DNA from: Mycobacterium sp. 1554424.7
Lineage (GTDB): Bacteria > Actinomycetota > Actinomycetes > Mycobacteriales > Mycobacteriaceae
NCBI RefSeq assembly: GCF_001665295.1
Contig: NZ_LZSE01000009.1
Coordinates: 289,451-353,450, forward strand
Direction of reading: 5' to 3'
DNA: 64,000 nt
Shown: in pieces, positions 30,822-39,795 of the stretch
Position numbering within the stretch: position 1 is the stretch's first letter
Layout of the letters: the number at the start of each line of letters is the position of its first letter
The notes under the pieces: generated by a model
What the model was told of the DNA's origin: nothing
The model's input: the letters and a program-made list of their open reading frames with translations, nothing else
The model's database searches: none
Made by a program: the position numbers and the translations under genes

Positions 30822-32209
30822 ACCGAACCTCCCAGTGCTTGTTGGTAATTCACGGCGACGCTGCCTTGATGTGTGGCGACGTAACGACGCGCGCCCGCCA
30901 CCGTTCCGAACGGGTAATACGCCTGGCCGTCCCGCACCCACACGGCCTTGTCGGCGAACCATCGGGTGCCCAGCTCGGCGTCGGGAACGTAGGCCGCCCG
31001 GACCTTGGCGCCGCGGCCGGCGGCGTCCCGGATCGCCTGCAGCAGGGCGGTGGGATTGGCGACGGTCTGTGTCGTCTCGGAGCCGTCCAGCCACAGCTCG
31101 CTCGCGAGCGCGGGGTCGCCGGTGAGCACCGACGGGTTGGCGGTGCGGCCCCGCGCCGCGTCGTAGTCGAGCCCGCGGGCGGCGAACACCGCCCGCAGCG
31201 GCTCGTCCACGGCGAACTTGCCGACGTCGAGGTCGGCGAAGTCACCGATCGACTTCAGGTACGGCACATCGCTTTTCAGCGCGTCGACCAGCGACGGCTT
31301 CAGCGCGGTGTCGAACGAGGTGCCGCCGGGGCCGTTGTAGAGGTACACCACCTCCTGCGGCAGCCCGCTGCCGTGGGCGACGATGCGCGCGGCCTCCAGC
31401 GGCTTTTGGTTGAGGAAATCGGTCGCGTCCAGCTGGGCCTGCAGGAAGGCCCCCAGCACCTCCGGGTGCGCCGACGCGTACGAGCGCCGCACCACCACGC
31501 CGTGCAGGGTGGGCAGGTTCAGCTCGGCGCCGTCGTAGAGCAGCTTGGCCTTGCCCTGGTAGACCAGCAGCCCGGGCCACGCGACGAACTGCGAAAGCCC
31601 TTGAACCTGACCGGATTCCAGGGCGGACGCGCCGATCTGCGGCTGCTGGTTGAGCACCTCCACGCCACCGACACCGGCCCTGGCCAGCGCGCGCACCAGC
31701 GTGCCGTGGCCCGCCGAGCCCACGCTGGCCGACACCTTGGCGCCGGCGAGGTCGCCCAGCGTGGTGGCCGGCGAATCCGGCGCCACCACAACCATGTTCA
31801 GCGCGCCCTTGGGGTTATAGCCGGTGACGGACACCATCTCCGTGCGCGCCAGCGGGTTGCTCTGCGTCTTGGAGCCGTTGATCAGCATCGGGTAATCGCC
31901 CATCGAGCCGATGTCGATCTTCTCGGCGAGCATCTGCGCGGTGATCGGGGCGCCGGTGTCGTAGTCCTGCCAGCGCACCGCGTACTTGGTCCCGGTCCGG
32001 GCGGTGATGTCGGCGAGCCGGTGCTCCAGGTAGCCCTGCGCGCGCAGCAGCGTGCCCGCGGTGACGGTGTTGATGGTCTTGGACTGGTATCCCACCACGA
32101 CGTTGACCACGCCGGAGGACTGCGAGAGGGATTCCAGCGAGCAGCCGGACAGTAGGCCGACGATGACGACGGCAACCGAGATCAGCCGTGCGGCTTGGCG
32201 TTTGATCAT
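30818..32209 (-). CDS. Substrate-binding lipoprotein (SsuA/NrtA-like) with C-terminal NosL-like domain
   Basis: 463 aa. A lipobox LLSGC places the lipidated Cys at about residue 23. Residues 35-360 follow the periplasmic-binding fold of sulfonate/nitrate/taurine binding proteins (VVVGYQSKTINTV, KIDIGSMGDYPMLIN, VSASVGSAGHGTLVRAL). The last ~92 residues (372-463) are extra for this family and resemble NosL: ELGTRWFADKAVWVRDG, then a YYPFGTVAGARRYV stretch and a short GSV tail. The N-terminal Cys/Met copper ligands of true NosL are not seen. Suggests delivery of an anion or metal complex to the permease. Overlaps neighbours by 4 nt. Confidence 0.85.
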   Translation of the reverse strand: MIKRQAARLISVAVVIVGLLSGCSLESLSQSSGVVNVVVGYQSKTINTVTAGTLLRAQGYLEHRLADITARTGTKYAVRWQDYDTGAPITAQMLAEKIDIGSMGDYPMLINGSKTQSNPLARTEMVSVTGYNPKGALNMVVVAPDSPATTLGDLAGAKVSASVGSAGHGTLVRALARAGVGGVEVLNQQPQIGASALESGQVQGLSQFVAWPGLLVYQGKAKLLYDGAELNLPTLHGVVVRRSYASAHPEVLGAFLQAQLDATDFLNQKPLEAARIVAHGSGLPQEVVYLYNGPGGTSFDTALKPSLVDALKSDVPYLKSIGDFADLDVGKFAVDEPLRAVFAARGLDYDAARGRTANPSVLTGDPALASELWLDGSETTQTVANPTALLQAIRDAAGRGAKVRAAYVPDAELGTRWFADKAVWVRDGQAYYPFGTVAGARRYVATHQGSVAVNYQQALGGSV

Positions 32210-32433
32210 CGGATCAGATAGGGCATGTTGACGGTGACGGCGCCGGTGGGGCAGCGGGCCGCGCAGGGGCCGCAGTACCAGCATTCGTCGACATGCATGT
32301 AGGCCTTGCCGGTGTCCGGGTCGATGGCCAGCGCGTCGAGCGGGCAGACCTCCACGCATAGCGTGCAGCCGTCGATGCACAGCGACTCGTCGATCGTGAC
32401 CGGCACGTCGGCGCGATTGTTGACCAGCGTCAT
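32206..32433 (-). CDS. AprB-like two [4Fe-4S] ferredoxin
   Basis: 75 aa. Eight cysteines in two cluster motifs: C19, C23, C26, C30 (CIDGCTLCVEVCP) and C51, C54, C57, C61 (CWYCGPCAARCP). The second, with CWYCGPC, resembles the beta subunit of adenylylsulfate reductase. The spacing in the first motif is CX3CX2CX3C. Probable electron partner of the flavoprotein at 26540-29227. Sits second in the operon, overlapping both neighbours by 4 nt. Confidence 0.9.
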   Translation of the reverse strand: MTLVNNRADVPVTIDESLCIDGCTLCVEVCPLDALAIDPDTGKAYMHVDECWYCGPCAARCPTGAVTVNMPYLIR

Positions 32434-33167
32434 GGCTTGCTCCTAATTAGACTGCCGCGCATGGTGATTCGATCCCCACGCATCCGGATGTACTCCAGGT
32501 CGACGGGCCTGCCGTCGTCGAGGCTGGTGAGCCGCTCCAGCATGAGCAGCGCCGCCCCGTCGGGCACCTGCAGCGTCGCCGCGGAGTGCGCGTCGGCGGG
32601 GATGGCCTCCAGCGCCAGCGACGCCGAACCCAGCCGCTGCCCGCTCACCTCCTCGATGAGCGCGAAGATGTCGTTGGTCTCCAGGGGATAGTCCAGGATC
32701 CGGGTTCCGATGTCGGGCGCCAGGTAGGTCAGGTCGAGGCTGAGCGGCAGGTCGCCCAGGTACCGCAACCGCTCGACGAACACCGCCTGATCACCCGGCT
32801 CGAGCCCCAGCCGGCGTGCCACCGACGGCGGGGCGGTCACCGGCATCGCGGCGCGCACCTCGTTGCGCACCTCGCCGAGGTGTTTGAACGTCTCCTTGAG
32901 CCCCATTAGCGCGTCGAGCCCGTGGGAATACTTGCGCTGGGCGACGTGCGTTCCGACCTTGGGCCCGCGGTCGATCAGCCCCTCGTTTTTCAGGACCGTG
33001 AGCGCCTCGCGAACGGTGTTGCGGGACACCGCGAATTCGGCCGCCAACTCGTTCTCGGCGGGCAGCGCGTCCGGGTAGGCGCCGGCGTGGATCTGCTGGC
33101 GCAACACGTCGGCGACCCGGCGGGCACGGTCGGCCCGCGGACCGCGAATCGGGACTGGTTGCGCCAC
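32430..33167 (-). CDS. GntR-family regulator, HutC subgroup with UTRA domain
   Basis: 245 aa. N-terminal winged helix (residues about 10-78; LPAENELAAEFAVSRNTVREAL is the recognition region) and a C-terminal UTRA ligand-binding domain (about 95-240, ending RMRGDRITMRGSL). As first gene of the six-gene coupled run it probably controls the transporter and flavoprotein and itself. Ligand unknown, presumably the transported compound. The 182-nt gap upstream should hold the promoter and operator. Confidence 0.92.
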   Translation of the reverse strand: MAQPVPIRGPRADRARRVADVLRQQIHAGAYPDALPAENELAAEFAVSRNTVREALTVLKNEGLIDRGPKVGTHVAQRKYSHGLDALMGLKETFKHLGEVRNEVRAAMPVTAPPSVARRLGLEPGDQAVFVERLRYLGDLPLSLDLTYLAPDIGTRILDYPLETNDIFALIEEVSGQRLGSASLALEAIPADAHSAATLQVPDGAALLMLERLTSLDDGRPVDLEYIRMRGDRITMRGSLIRSKP

Positions 33168-33349
33168 GCCGTCACGCTAACTCGGTCCGCCGGGCCATCC
33201 GGGGCGGTGAAACGGGGGCCGCGGGGGCGGCTCGCGGCATTGCGCCGGGGCAGATTCGGCGGCGACCAGCCAAAAACCGCACCCGCCGTCCTATTGCGCC
33301 ACCTGGGGAAAGGCGATGTCTTTGCGATCCCGGTGAGTTAAAAACGCCG

Positions 33350-34558
33350 CTACGGTCGTGAGGCACCGACCATTTCTCGGCTGCTTTCCGGCGGTGACCC
33401 CTCTTCGATTTCGTGGGTCGGCACCAGGGGCACCGCCGCCAGCGGGAACAGCCCGCACAGCGCCCAGGCCGCCGGGTATTCGGCCGCCATGATCAGCGCG
33501 CCGAAGACCGGCGGCCCGGCGGCGGCCATCAGCCGCTGCGTGGTGTTCTGCAGGCCCAGGGCGCGTCCGCTCCAGAACGGGCCGGCGAACTCGGTGATCG
33601 CGGTGGCTTCCAGCCCGTTGTCGAGGACCGCGAGTATCGAGACGGCCACCATCAACATCACGCTGTAACCCGAACCGGTGCCGTCGGTGAGGGCGAGCAC
33701 GAACAGTGCCAGGGCGGCGGCGATGGCGATCGTGCGGACCGGCCGCAGTCGCGAGCCGACGTGGTCGGACCAGCGGCCGACGGCGATCCGCCCCACGGCG
33801 CCCACCACCTGGCAAAGGGTGACCAGGGCGCCGGCGGCCGCCACCGACCAACCATGGCGACCCATCAGCCACACGAGCATGAACGTCACGGTCACCGTCT
33901 GGGGGATCATAAGCAGGCCGGCCACCGCGTGGATCCGCCACAGCACCGACGACCCGCGATAAGGGCTGGCCAGTTCCTCCTCGGCCGCCACCTTGCGGGA
34001 TTTCCTTGGCGGGTCGACGATTCCGATCGCGCTCGCCACCGCCGCCACCGTGCACATCACCGCGAGGAACATCAGTCCCCGATGCGGCCCGCTTTCGGAC
34101 AATTCGGGTATGACCAACGCGCCCAACGCGATTCCCAACGGTTGCGCGGTTTGGCGGATACCCATCGCCAGGCCGCGCTGCCGCGCCGGGAACCACGCGG
34201 ACACCAGCCGGCCGCCGGCGGTGTTGCAGCTGGCCGCGGCCATCCCGCCGATGAACAGGAAGACGCCGATCATCGGCACCGAATGGGCCGACGCGGCGGC
34301 GTAGGCCGCGGCCGCGGTGAGCACCGACCCCGCCGCCAGCACGGTGCGCTCGCCGACCCGGTCCAGCACGTAGCCCCAGAAGACCAGCGTGACCACCATG
34401 CCCCAACTGGGCATCGACGACAGCAGGCCGGCCTGCGTCAGCGACATGCCGCGCCGCACCTCGAACGACGGAATGAGGAAGGCCACGCCGTTGATGAAAA
34501 GGAACGACGTCGCCGTTACCCCCAACGAGACGGCCATGACCGACCACCGCGCACCCAT
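33350..34558 (-). CDS. Major facilitator superfamily transporter
   Basis: 402 aa, twelve predicted transmembrane segments. The motif GYVLDRVGER after helix 2 and PARQRGLAMGIRQTAQPLG in helix 4-5 are typical of MFS. Resembles oxalate/formate or monocarboxylate-type carriers. Lies on the same strand upstream of the GntR operon with a 182-nt gap, so it may be functionally linked but is probably transcribed from its own promoter. Substrate unknown. Confidence 0.88.
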   Translation of the reverse strand: MGARWSVMAVSLGVTATSFLFINGVAFLIPSFEVRRGMSLTQAGLLSSMPSWGMVVTLVFWGYVLDRVGERTVLAAGSVLTAAAAYAAASAHSVPMIGVFLFIGGMAAASCNTAGGRLVSAWFPARQRGLAMGIRQTAQPLGIALGALVIPELSESGPHRGLMFLAVMCTVAAVASAIGIVDPPRKSRKVAAEEELASPYRGSSVLWRIHAVAGLLMIPQTVTVTFMLVWLMGRHGWSVAAAGALVTLCQVVGAVGRIAVGRWSDHVGSRLRPVRTIAIAAALALFVLALTDGTGSGYSVMLMVAVSILAVLDNGLEATAITEFAGPFWSGRALGLQNTTQRLMAAAGPPVFGALIMAAEYPAAWALCGLFPLAAVPLVPTHEIEEGSPPESSREMVGASRP

Positions 34559-34752
34559 TCGACAAGGTTGCCACAGCGTTCCGCGGGCGCCGGCCGCTGC
34601 GACCTCCCAAACTTATTGAAAATTAAGGTAATTCATAGCTGCTATCTAATGTCGACGCGAAATGCGCCGGTACGCGAGACATGAACCATGTTGAGTCGCG
34701 GCGAAATTCATAGGGTATGCATAGTCATTTCGGTACGTGGGAGGATCACTAC

Positions 34753-35562
34753 GTGACTCATGACGCGGCGAAACACGCTTTGACGAAGGTGCCGGCGGTC
34801 ACCCTGGGCTTTTGGGTGATCAAGGTCCTGGCCACGACGCTGGGCGAGACGGGTGGCGACGCCCTCACGATGACCGTCTTCCATGCTGATACGCACAAGA
34901 ACTGGGGGTATCTGATTGGCACCGCGCTTTTCGGCGTCACGCTGATAGCGCTGGTCGTCGCACAGATCCTCGCCAAGCGCTTCCACGCGAGCCTGTACTG
35001 GGCCACGATCGTGGCCTCGACGACGTTCGGCACCGCGATGGCCGATTTCGCCGACCGATCGCTGGGGATCGGCTATACGGGCGGATCGGTGCTGCTGTTG
35101 TGTCTCCTTTTGGCCACCTTGGGGCTTTGGCGCTGGACGCAGGGAACGGTGTCGGTGAGCACCGTGTCCACCCCGAAGGTCGAGGCGTTCTACTGGGCCA
35201 CCATCACGTTCTCGCAGACGCTGGGCACCGCACTCGGCGATTGGCTCGCCGACACCCGGGACTTCGGCTACGAACGCGGCGCGCTGGTTTTCGCGGCGGG
35301 CCTTGCCGTGGTCGCAGGCCTCTACTTCTGGACCGATGTGTCGCGCGTCGCACTGTTCTGGATCGCATTCATCCTGACGCGGCCGCTGGGGGCAACTCTG
35401 GGCGACTTCCTCGACAAGCCGGTCGATCACGGCGGCCTGGCGTTGAGCCGCCCGTTGGCCTCGGCGGTCATTGCGGTCATCATCGTCGCGTTGATCATCG
35501 TCCTGCCGCAGCGCGCCGGGCGTCACCCCGGACAGACGGAGGCCGCGGGCGACGCGGCCTAG
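34753..35562 (+). CDS. COG4705-type multispanning membrane protein with four internal repeats
   Basis: 269 aa from the GTG at 34753, chosen because GGGAGG lies 8 nt before it; an ATG at 34717 in the same frame lacks such a site. About eight hydrophobic segments. Four quasi-repeats carry an aromatic-Trp start and a Gly-Asp end: FWVIKVLATTLGETGGD, YWATIVASTTFGTAMAD, YWATITFSQTLGTALGD and FWIAFILTRPLGATLGD. The repeated intramembrane acidic residues suggest cation handling, but the family is uncharacterised. Convergent with the decarboxylase, 1 nt between stops. Confidence 0.8.
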   Translation: MTHDAAKHALTKVPAVTLGFWVIKVLATTLGETGGDALTMTVFHADTHKNWGYLIGTALFGVTLIALVVAQILAKRFHASLYWATIVASTTFGTAMADFADRSLGIGYTGGSVLLLCLLLATLGLWRWTQGTVSVSTVSTPKVEAFYWATITFSQTLGTALGDWLADTRDFGYERGALVFAAGLAVVAGLYFWTDVSRVALFWIAFILTRPLGATLGDFLDKPVDHGGLALSRPLASAVIAVIIVALIIVLPQRAGRHPGQTEAAGDAA

Positions 35563-35563
35563 C

Positions 35564-38416
35564 TCACGTGCCTTCGGTGACGGCCGGCACGTTGCGGTTC
35601 CCGTTCAAAGACGAGGCATCCGAAGGGATTTCGAAGACGGGGTACGCCGAACCGACCGCGGCCGCCGCCGCGTTGCGCTGGGCCTCCATCCGGGCCAGCG
35701 CGGCGTCGGTGAACACCGACAACCCTAGTTCGGGGTTGTAGCCGTGGATTTCCTTCACGTCGAGCTGGGCCAGGAAATAGACGATCTCCTTCGAGACCAC
35801 CTGGCCGGGCACCAGCACCGGGAAGCCGGGCGGGTAGGGCACCACGAACGTGGTGGACACCAGCGTCCGGCCCTCCGCGAGCCGCCGCCCCGCCATGCCG
35901 ATCAGCACGTGCTCGCGGTCGGACTCCTCGTATCCGGCATAGAAGGCCGACCGCATGTCGCCGAACTTGCAGGCGTCGACGGGGCGGAACGCCATGTCGA
36001 ATTCGCTGAAGTCGGGCAGGTGCGGCAGGTCCTCGGTGATCTCCTCGACCCGGCGCTGCTGCAGGGCGCGGTCCTCCTTGCCGCTGATGGCCTGGCTGCG
36101 CTCGAAGTCGGATGCGATGCGCCGCAGCACGTCGAGCAGGTAGTGCACGCTCGACCAGGTGACGCCGATGGTGAAGATCAGCAAGACGCTGTTGATGGAC
36201 GTCTTGTTGATCTGAATTCCGAAGCGGTCCATCAGGATCTTCTCGCGGAAGTCGTACCCGTTCATGCCGGTCTTGCCGACGAACAGGGTGACCCGGGTCG
36301 CGTCGAGCACGAACTGGTCGGAGCGCCACGCCTCGTTCCACTCGGCCAGGGCGCCCTGCCGGACCTCGCGGTAGGAGCTGACGGCCGACGCCCGGAACTC
36401 GTCGGGCACCAGGTCGGACTCGTCGAGGATGCGGAACCACTTGCCGATCAACCGGTCCCGCCGTACCCGGTGCCGGAAGACCAGCGACATGTTGTAGACG
36501 TTGCGGACCAGCTCGAAGCCCTCGATATCGACCTGCCGGCGCGCCAGGTCCAGCGACGCGAGCAGCTGCTGGTTCGGCGACGTCGAGGTGTGGGTGAGAA
36601 ACGCCTCGTCGAACGAGTCGCGGGTCAGCGCCCGGAAGTCCTGGTCGCGGACGTGGATCATCGACGCCTGCCGCAGCGCCGACAGCGACTTGTGCGTCGA
36701 GTGCGTCGCGTACACCCGCACCCGCGCGCGGGCGGGGTCGGGAAGCAGCCGCCGCTCGACCCACTCCGCGCGGTCGACGCCGTCCATGGACGCGGCCCAA
36801 TTCCGGTACTCCGCAGCGTATTCCGGTGACGCCAGCATCTGCTCGAGGCGATCGGCGGATACCATCGCGGTGCGCTGCCGGGCCCACGGCACGGCCGTCG
36901 CGAACGCGTACCACGCCTCGTCCCACAAGAAGCAGATGTCCGGCTTGATCGCCAGCACCTCCTCCATCACCCGGCGCGGGTTGTAGACGACGCCGTCGAA
37001 GGTGCAGTTGGTCAGCAGCAGCATGCGGACCCGGTGCAGCTGCCCGGCGGCCTCGAGGTCCAGCAGCGCCTTTTTGATCGTGCTCAGCGACACGGCCCCG
37101 TAGATCGCGTACTCCGGCAGCGGGTAGGCGTCCAGGTACAGCGGGTAGGCCCCGGCCAGCACCAGGCCGTAGTGGTGCGACTTGTGGCAGTTGCGGTCGA
37201 TCAGCACGATGTCGCCGGGCCGGGTCAGGGCCTGCACGACGATCTTGTTGGCGGTCGACGTCCCGTTGGTGACGAAATAGGTGCGCCTCGAGTTCCACGT
37301 CCGGGCGGCCTTGTCCATCGCCTTCTTGATGTTGCCGTGCGGGTCCAGCAGGGAGTCCAGCCCCCCGGAGGTGGTCGACGTCTCGGCCATGAAGATGTTG
37401 CGGCCGTAGAACTCGCCCATGTCCTGAAGCGATTTCGAGTTGAAGATGCTGGCGCCGCGCGCGACGGGAAGCGCGTGGAACTGGCCGACGGGGGCCGACG
37501 CGTAGGCTCGCAGGGCGTCGAAAAACGGTGTGGCGTAACGGTTTCGCAGGCCCGCGAGCACCGTGCTGTTGAGGTCGGTGACGTCGTTGAGCCGGTAGAA
37601 CGTGCGGTCGTAGACGTCGGGTTCGTCCTCGGTCTCCGCGGCGATCGACTCGTCGGTGAGCAGATACAGATCGATGTGCGGCCGCAGCTCGCGAATCCAT
37701 TCGGCGCATTCCACCCAGTCCTGCGTGCCGCTCGTCACCACGTCGTCGCGGGCGCCCAACAGGGTGTTCATCAGCGGCACCCGGTCGCGCGAGCGCAGCG
37801 GCAGGTCGTGGCGGATGATCGCGGCCTGGATCTCGCCGTTCAGCGCGACCGCGGTGATGGCGTCCTCGATGCTGGGCACCACCAACAGCTCGTACTGCAC
37901 GTCGTCGGACGTGTTGCGGAGCGCCCGCAGGCACTCGGCCAGGCTGTCGGGGGCCGTCGACGGGGCGTCGTCGGCGAGCAGCACCGTGTAGAACTGCTGC
38001 TGCTTGGCCTGGGCGACCAACTCCTGCTCGCTCAGCGACGCGCTGGTGTCGAACAGCCCCGCCCGGTCGCCGTACTCCGACAGCAGCCGCACGGCCAGCG
38101 ACACCTCCTCGGCGAGCCGGACCGTCGACAAGCTTTCCAGGTGGGCGCGGAAGGTCGCCAGATTGGCCGCGCCGGGATACAGCCAGTACCGCTCGTAGGC
38201 CCCGATGCGGTCCATCAGCCGCTTGACCTTGGCTATCTCGTGGTCCTTGGCCAGCCCGGCGAGATCGACCTCGGCGAGGTGACGGCAGGCGTCGTCGAGC
38301 AGGTTCCAGGTGTCCAGGCGCGTGTACGACGGGTTGGCGACCGCCGCGAGCGCCGACACGCGAAGTCGCCGTGGCCGGGCGCTGTCTCGATCCATCTGGC
38401 CATTGTGGCCCGGCAT
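35564..38416 (-). CDS. Large PLP-dependent ornithine/lysine/arginine decarboxylase (Rv2531c-like)
   Basis: 950 aa, fold type I. The Schiff-base lysine is about Lys576 in THSTHKSLSALRQ and the cofactor Asp about 499 in FLWDEAWYAF. An N-terminal response-regulator-like wing domain (about 30-290) and C-terminal domain complete the inducible-decarboxylase layout. Length and neighbours match M. tuberculosis Rv2531c (adi), whose exact amino acid substrate is not settled from sequence. It would make a polyamine and consume a proton. Confidence 0.92.
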   Translation of the reverse strand: MPGHNGQMDRDSARPRRLRVSALAAVANPSYTRLDTWNLLDDACRHLAEVDLAGLAKDHEIAKVKRLMDRIGAYERYWLYPGAANLATFRAHLESLSTVRLAEEVSLAVRLLSEYGDRAGLFDTSASLSEQELVAQAKQQQFYTVLLADDAPSTAPDSLAECLRALRNTSDDVQYELLVVPSIEDAITAVALNGEIQAAIIRHDLPLRSRDRVPLMNTLLGARDDVVTSGTQDWVECAEWIRELRPHIDLYLLTDESIAAETEDEPDVYDRTFYRLNDVTDLNSTVLAGLRNRYATPFFDALRAYASAPVGQFHALPVARGASIFNSKSLQDMGEFYGRNIFMAETSTTSGGLDSLLDPHGNIKKAMDKAARTWNSRRTYFVTNGTSTANKIVVQALTRPGDIVLIDRNCHKSHHYGLVLAGAYPLYLDAYPLPEYAIYGAVSLSTIKKALLDLEAAGQLHRVRMLLLTNCTFDGVVYNPRRVMEEVLAIKPDICFLWDEAWYAFATAVPWARQRTAMVSADRLEQMLASPEYAAEYRNWAASMDGVDRAEWVERRLLPDPARARVRVYATHSTHKSLSALRQASMIHVRDQDFRALTRDSFDEAFLTHTSTSPNQQLLASLDLARRQVDIEGFELVRNVYNMSLVFRHRVRRDRLIGKWFRILDESDLVPDEFRASAVSSYREVRQGALAEWNEAWRSDQFVLDATRVTLFVGKTGMNGYDFREKILMDRFGIQINKTSINSVLLIFTIGVTWSSVHYLLDVLRRIASDFERSQAISGKEDRALQQRRVEEITEDLPHLPDFSEFDMAFRPVDACKFGDMRSAFYAGYEESDREHVLIGMAGRRLAEGRTLVSTTFVVPYPPGFPVLVPGQVVSKEIVYFLAQLDVKEIHGYNPELGLSVFTDAALARMEAQRNAAAAAVGSAYPVFEIPSDASSLNGNRNVPAVTEGT

Positions 38417-38448
38417 CGCGGCGTGCGCGATGATTTTGCCGAGGCCGA

Positions 38449-38541
38449 TCAGCTCCTGCCGTACGCGAGGGCCACGACGAGCCCGACCGCCGCCATCAAG
38501 AGAAACAGCACGGCCACGGGGTCGACCAGCGCGAAAATCAC
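38449..38541 (-). CDS. 30-residue single-pass membrane microprotein
   Basis: A GTG at 38541 overlaps the stop of the GreA-like gene by 4 nt (GTGA) and opens a 30-codon frame encoding one hydrophobic helix (PVAVLFLLMAAVGLVVALAY) and ending GRS. The overlap would allow coupled translation. Too short for standard gene calling. Family unknown; it could also be a chance frame. Confidence 0.4.
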   Translation of the reverse strand: MIFALVDPVAVLFLLMAAVGLVVALAYGRS

Positions 38542-38999
38542 GCGACGGCGGCGGCGTCGGGCACCGCGCTGATCAGCGTCACGACCAGGTCGGCGCCATC
38601 GGGAATCGAGTAGATCCGCCGTTCCCCGGGACGCGCGCCGGCAATCGCGCGGCCCAGGGGGGACAGCGTCGAGTACACCTTGACGTCGGCGTCTTTGGCG
38701 CCATACCGGCCCAGCCGGAAGGTTTCGGTCTCGCCGGTGTCCTCGTAGCGGATGGTGACGATCGTGCCCGGCTCGGCGGTGTTGTCCACGGCGTCTTCCA
38801 CCAAGATCGCGCGAGCCAGCAGGTCCTCGATCGCACGGATGCGCGCCCTGCGCGCCGAGTAGCGCGCGATCCGGTTGGCGTCGTAATCCATGAAGTCGTC
38901 CGGCACTTCGATGCTGCGCCGAGAGCGCAGCGCCGCAAGCTCGCCCAGCAGGCGACCGTATTCGTGACGGGTCAACCAAATTCCTTGTGCTTCATGCAT
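38538..38999 (-). CDS. GreA/GreB-family protein
   Basis: 153 aa. An N-terminal coiled-coil region (about 5-75, with RRARIRAIEDLLARA) is joined to a FKBP-like C-terminal domain (PGTIVTIRYEDTGETETFRLG, then STLSPLGRAIAGARPGE). GreA proteins enter the RNA polymerase secondary channel to rescue backtracked complexes; mycobacteria also encode such relatives that bind polymerase without cleavage activity. The coiled-coil tip acidic pair is not obvious here (VPDDFMDYD is the nearest), so function is open. Confidence 0.8.
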   Translation of the reverse strand: MHEAQGIWLTRHEYGRLLGELAALRSRRSIEVPDDFMDYDANRIARYSARRARIRAIEDLLARAILVEDAVDNTAEPGTIVTIRYEDTGETETFRLGRYGAKDADVKVYSTLSPLGRAIAGARPGERRIYSIPDGADLVVTLISAVPDAAAVA

Positions 39000-39105
39000 T
39001 TTTGTCGATCCCTTTCATTGGTAGGAGTGTCGTCAGGGACGGGCCGCGGCGGGGCAACCGCCCCTGACGACTCGGCGCCCGCGGGGGGCAGGCCTTGGAA
39101 GTCGG

Positions 39106-39708
39106 TTATTCGGCGGTGCGGTCGGCCACCATGCGGTCAAAGTCCCGCTGCCAGCCGGCGTGGCGCTTGCGGTCGATGAGGACGCGCGCCATGCCGAACA
39201 GCGCCGCCGCCCCAATGACGACGCCGAACCAGATGGCCGTTCCGGTCGCCACGGCCTCGTCCACTGGAGAAAACACCGGTTTGCTGACCGGCATACCCTG
39301 CTCGTCCACCCAAATGTCCACGCGGTCACCGGGTTTAGAGTTCCGCTCGACGACCACCAGGCCGGTGCGTTCGGTCCCCGCGACGACCCACCGCGCCGGC
39401 GCGGCGACCCTCGCGCTTGAGAGCTGCCGGTCGGCGTCGCTGTCGCCCGTGATGGTCGCGGTGACCTGCTGTCGGGTCTGCGCTTGCGCGGCATAGACAC
39501 GGCTTCGGGAGTCGTAGACCGCGGTCCCGACGGCGGCGGCGACGGGCAGGGCGACGATCGACACCACGAACGCGAACACCAGAAGCAATGCTTCGACGCG
39601 GTCGGCGGTGCGCACCAACGGATTACGGCCGAACAGCCGAACGAACACGCTCCGCGGCATGCGCAGCGTGAATGTGTCCAGCCTCTCGTCGGGGCACGGG
39701 GTTGTCAT
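39106..39708 (-). CDS. Rv1733c-family membrane protein
   Basis: 200 aa from the ATG at 39708. Layout matches the mycobacterial Rv1733c family: FGRNPLVRTADRVEALLL, a first transmembrane helix, an extracytoplasmic segment with DSRSRVYAAQAQTRQQVTATI, PARWVV and GDRVDIWVD, then a second helix (about 145-165). Rv1733c is a DosR-controlled latency antigen in M. tuberculosis; I see no DosR box upstream here. Function unknown. Confidence 0.85.
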   Translation of the reverse strand: MTTPCPDERLDTFTLRMPRSVFVRLFGRNPLVRTADRVEALLLVFAFVVSIVALPVAAAVGTAVYDSRSRVYAAQAQTRQQVTATITGDSDADRQLSSARVAAPARWVVAGTERTGLVVVERNSKPGDRVDIWVDEQGMPVSKPVFSPVDEAVATGTAIWFGVVIGAAALFGMARVLIDRKRHAGWQRDFDRMVADRTAE

Positions 39709-39795
39709 CTGGTCGGTCACCTCGGGAATTGGTTGCAACTCCAGGGTGGCGTCGATTCCTGGCGCGGGCTTGCCCCAGTCGGACAACACGGCCGC

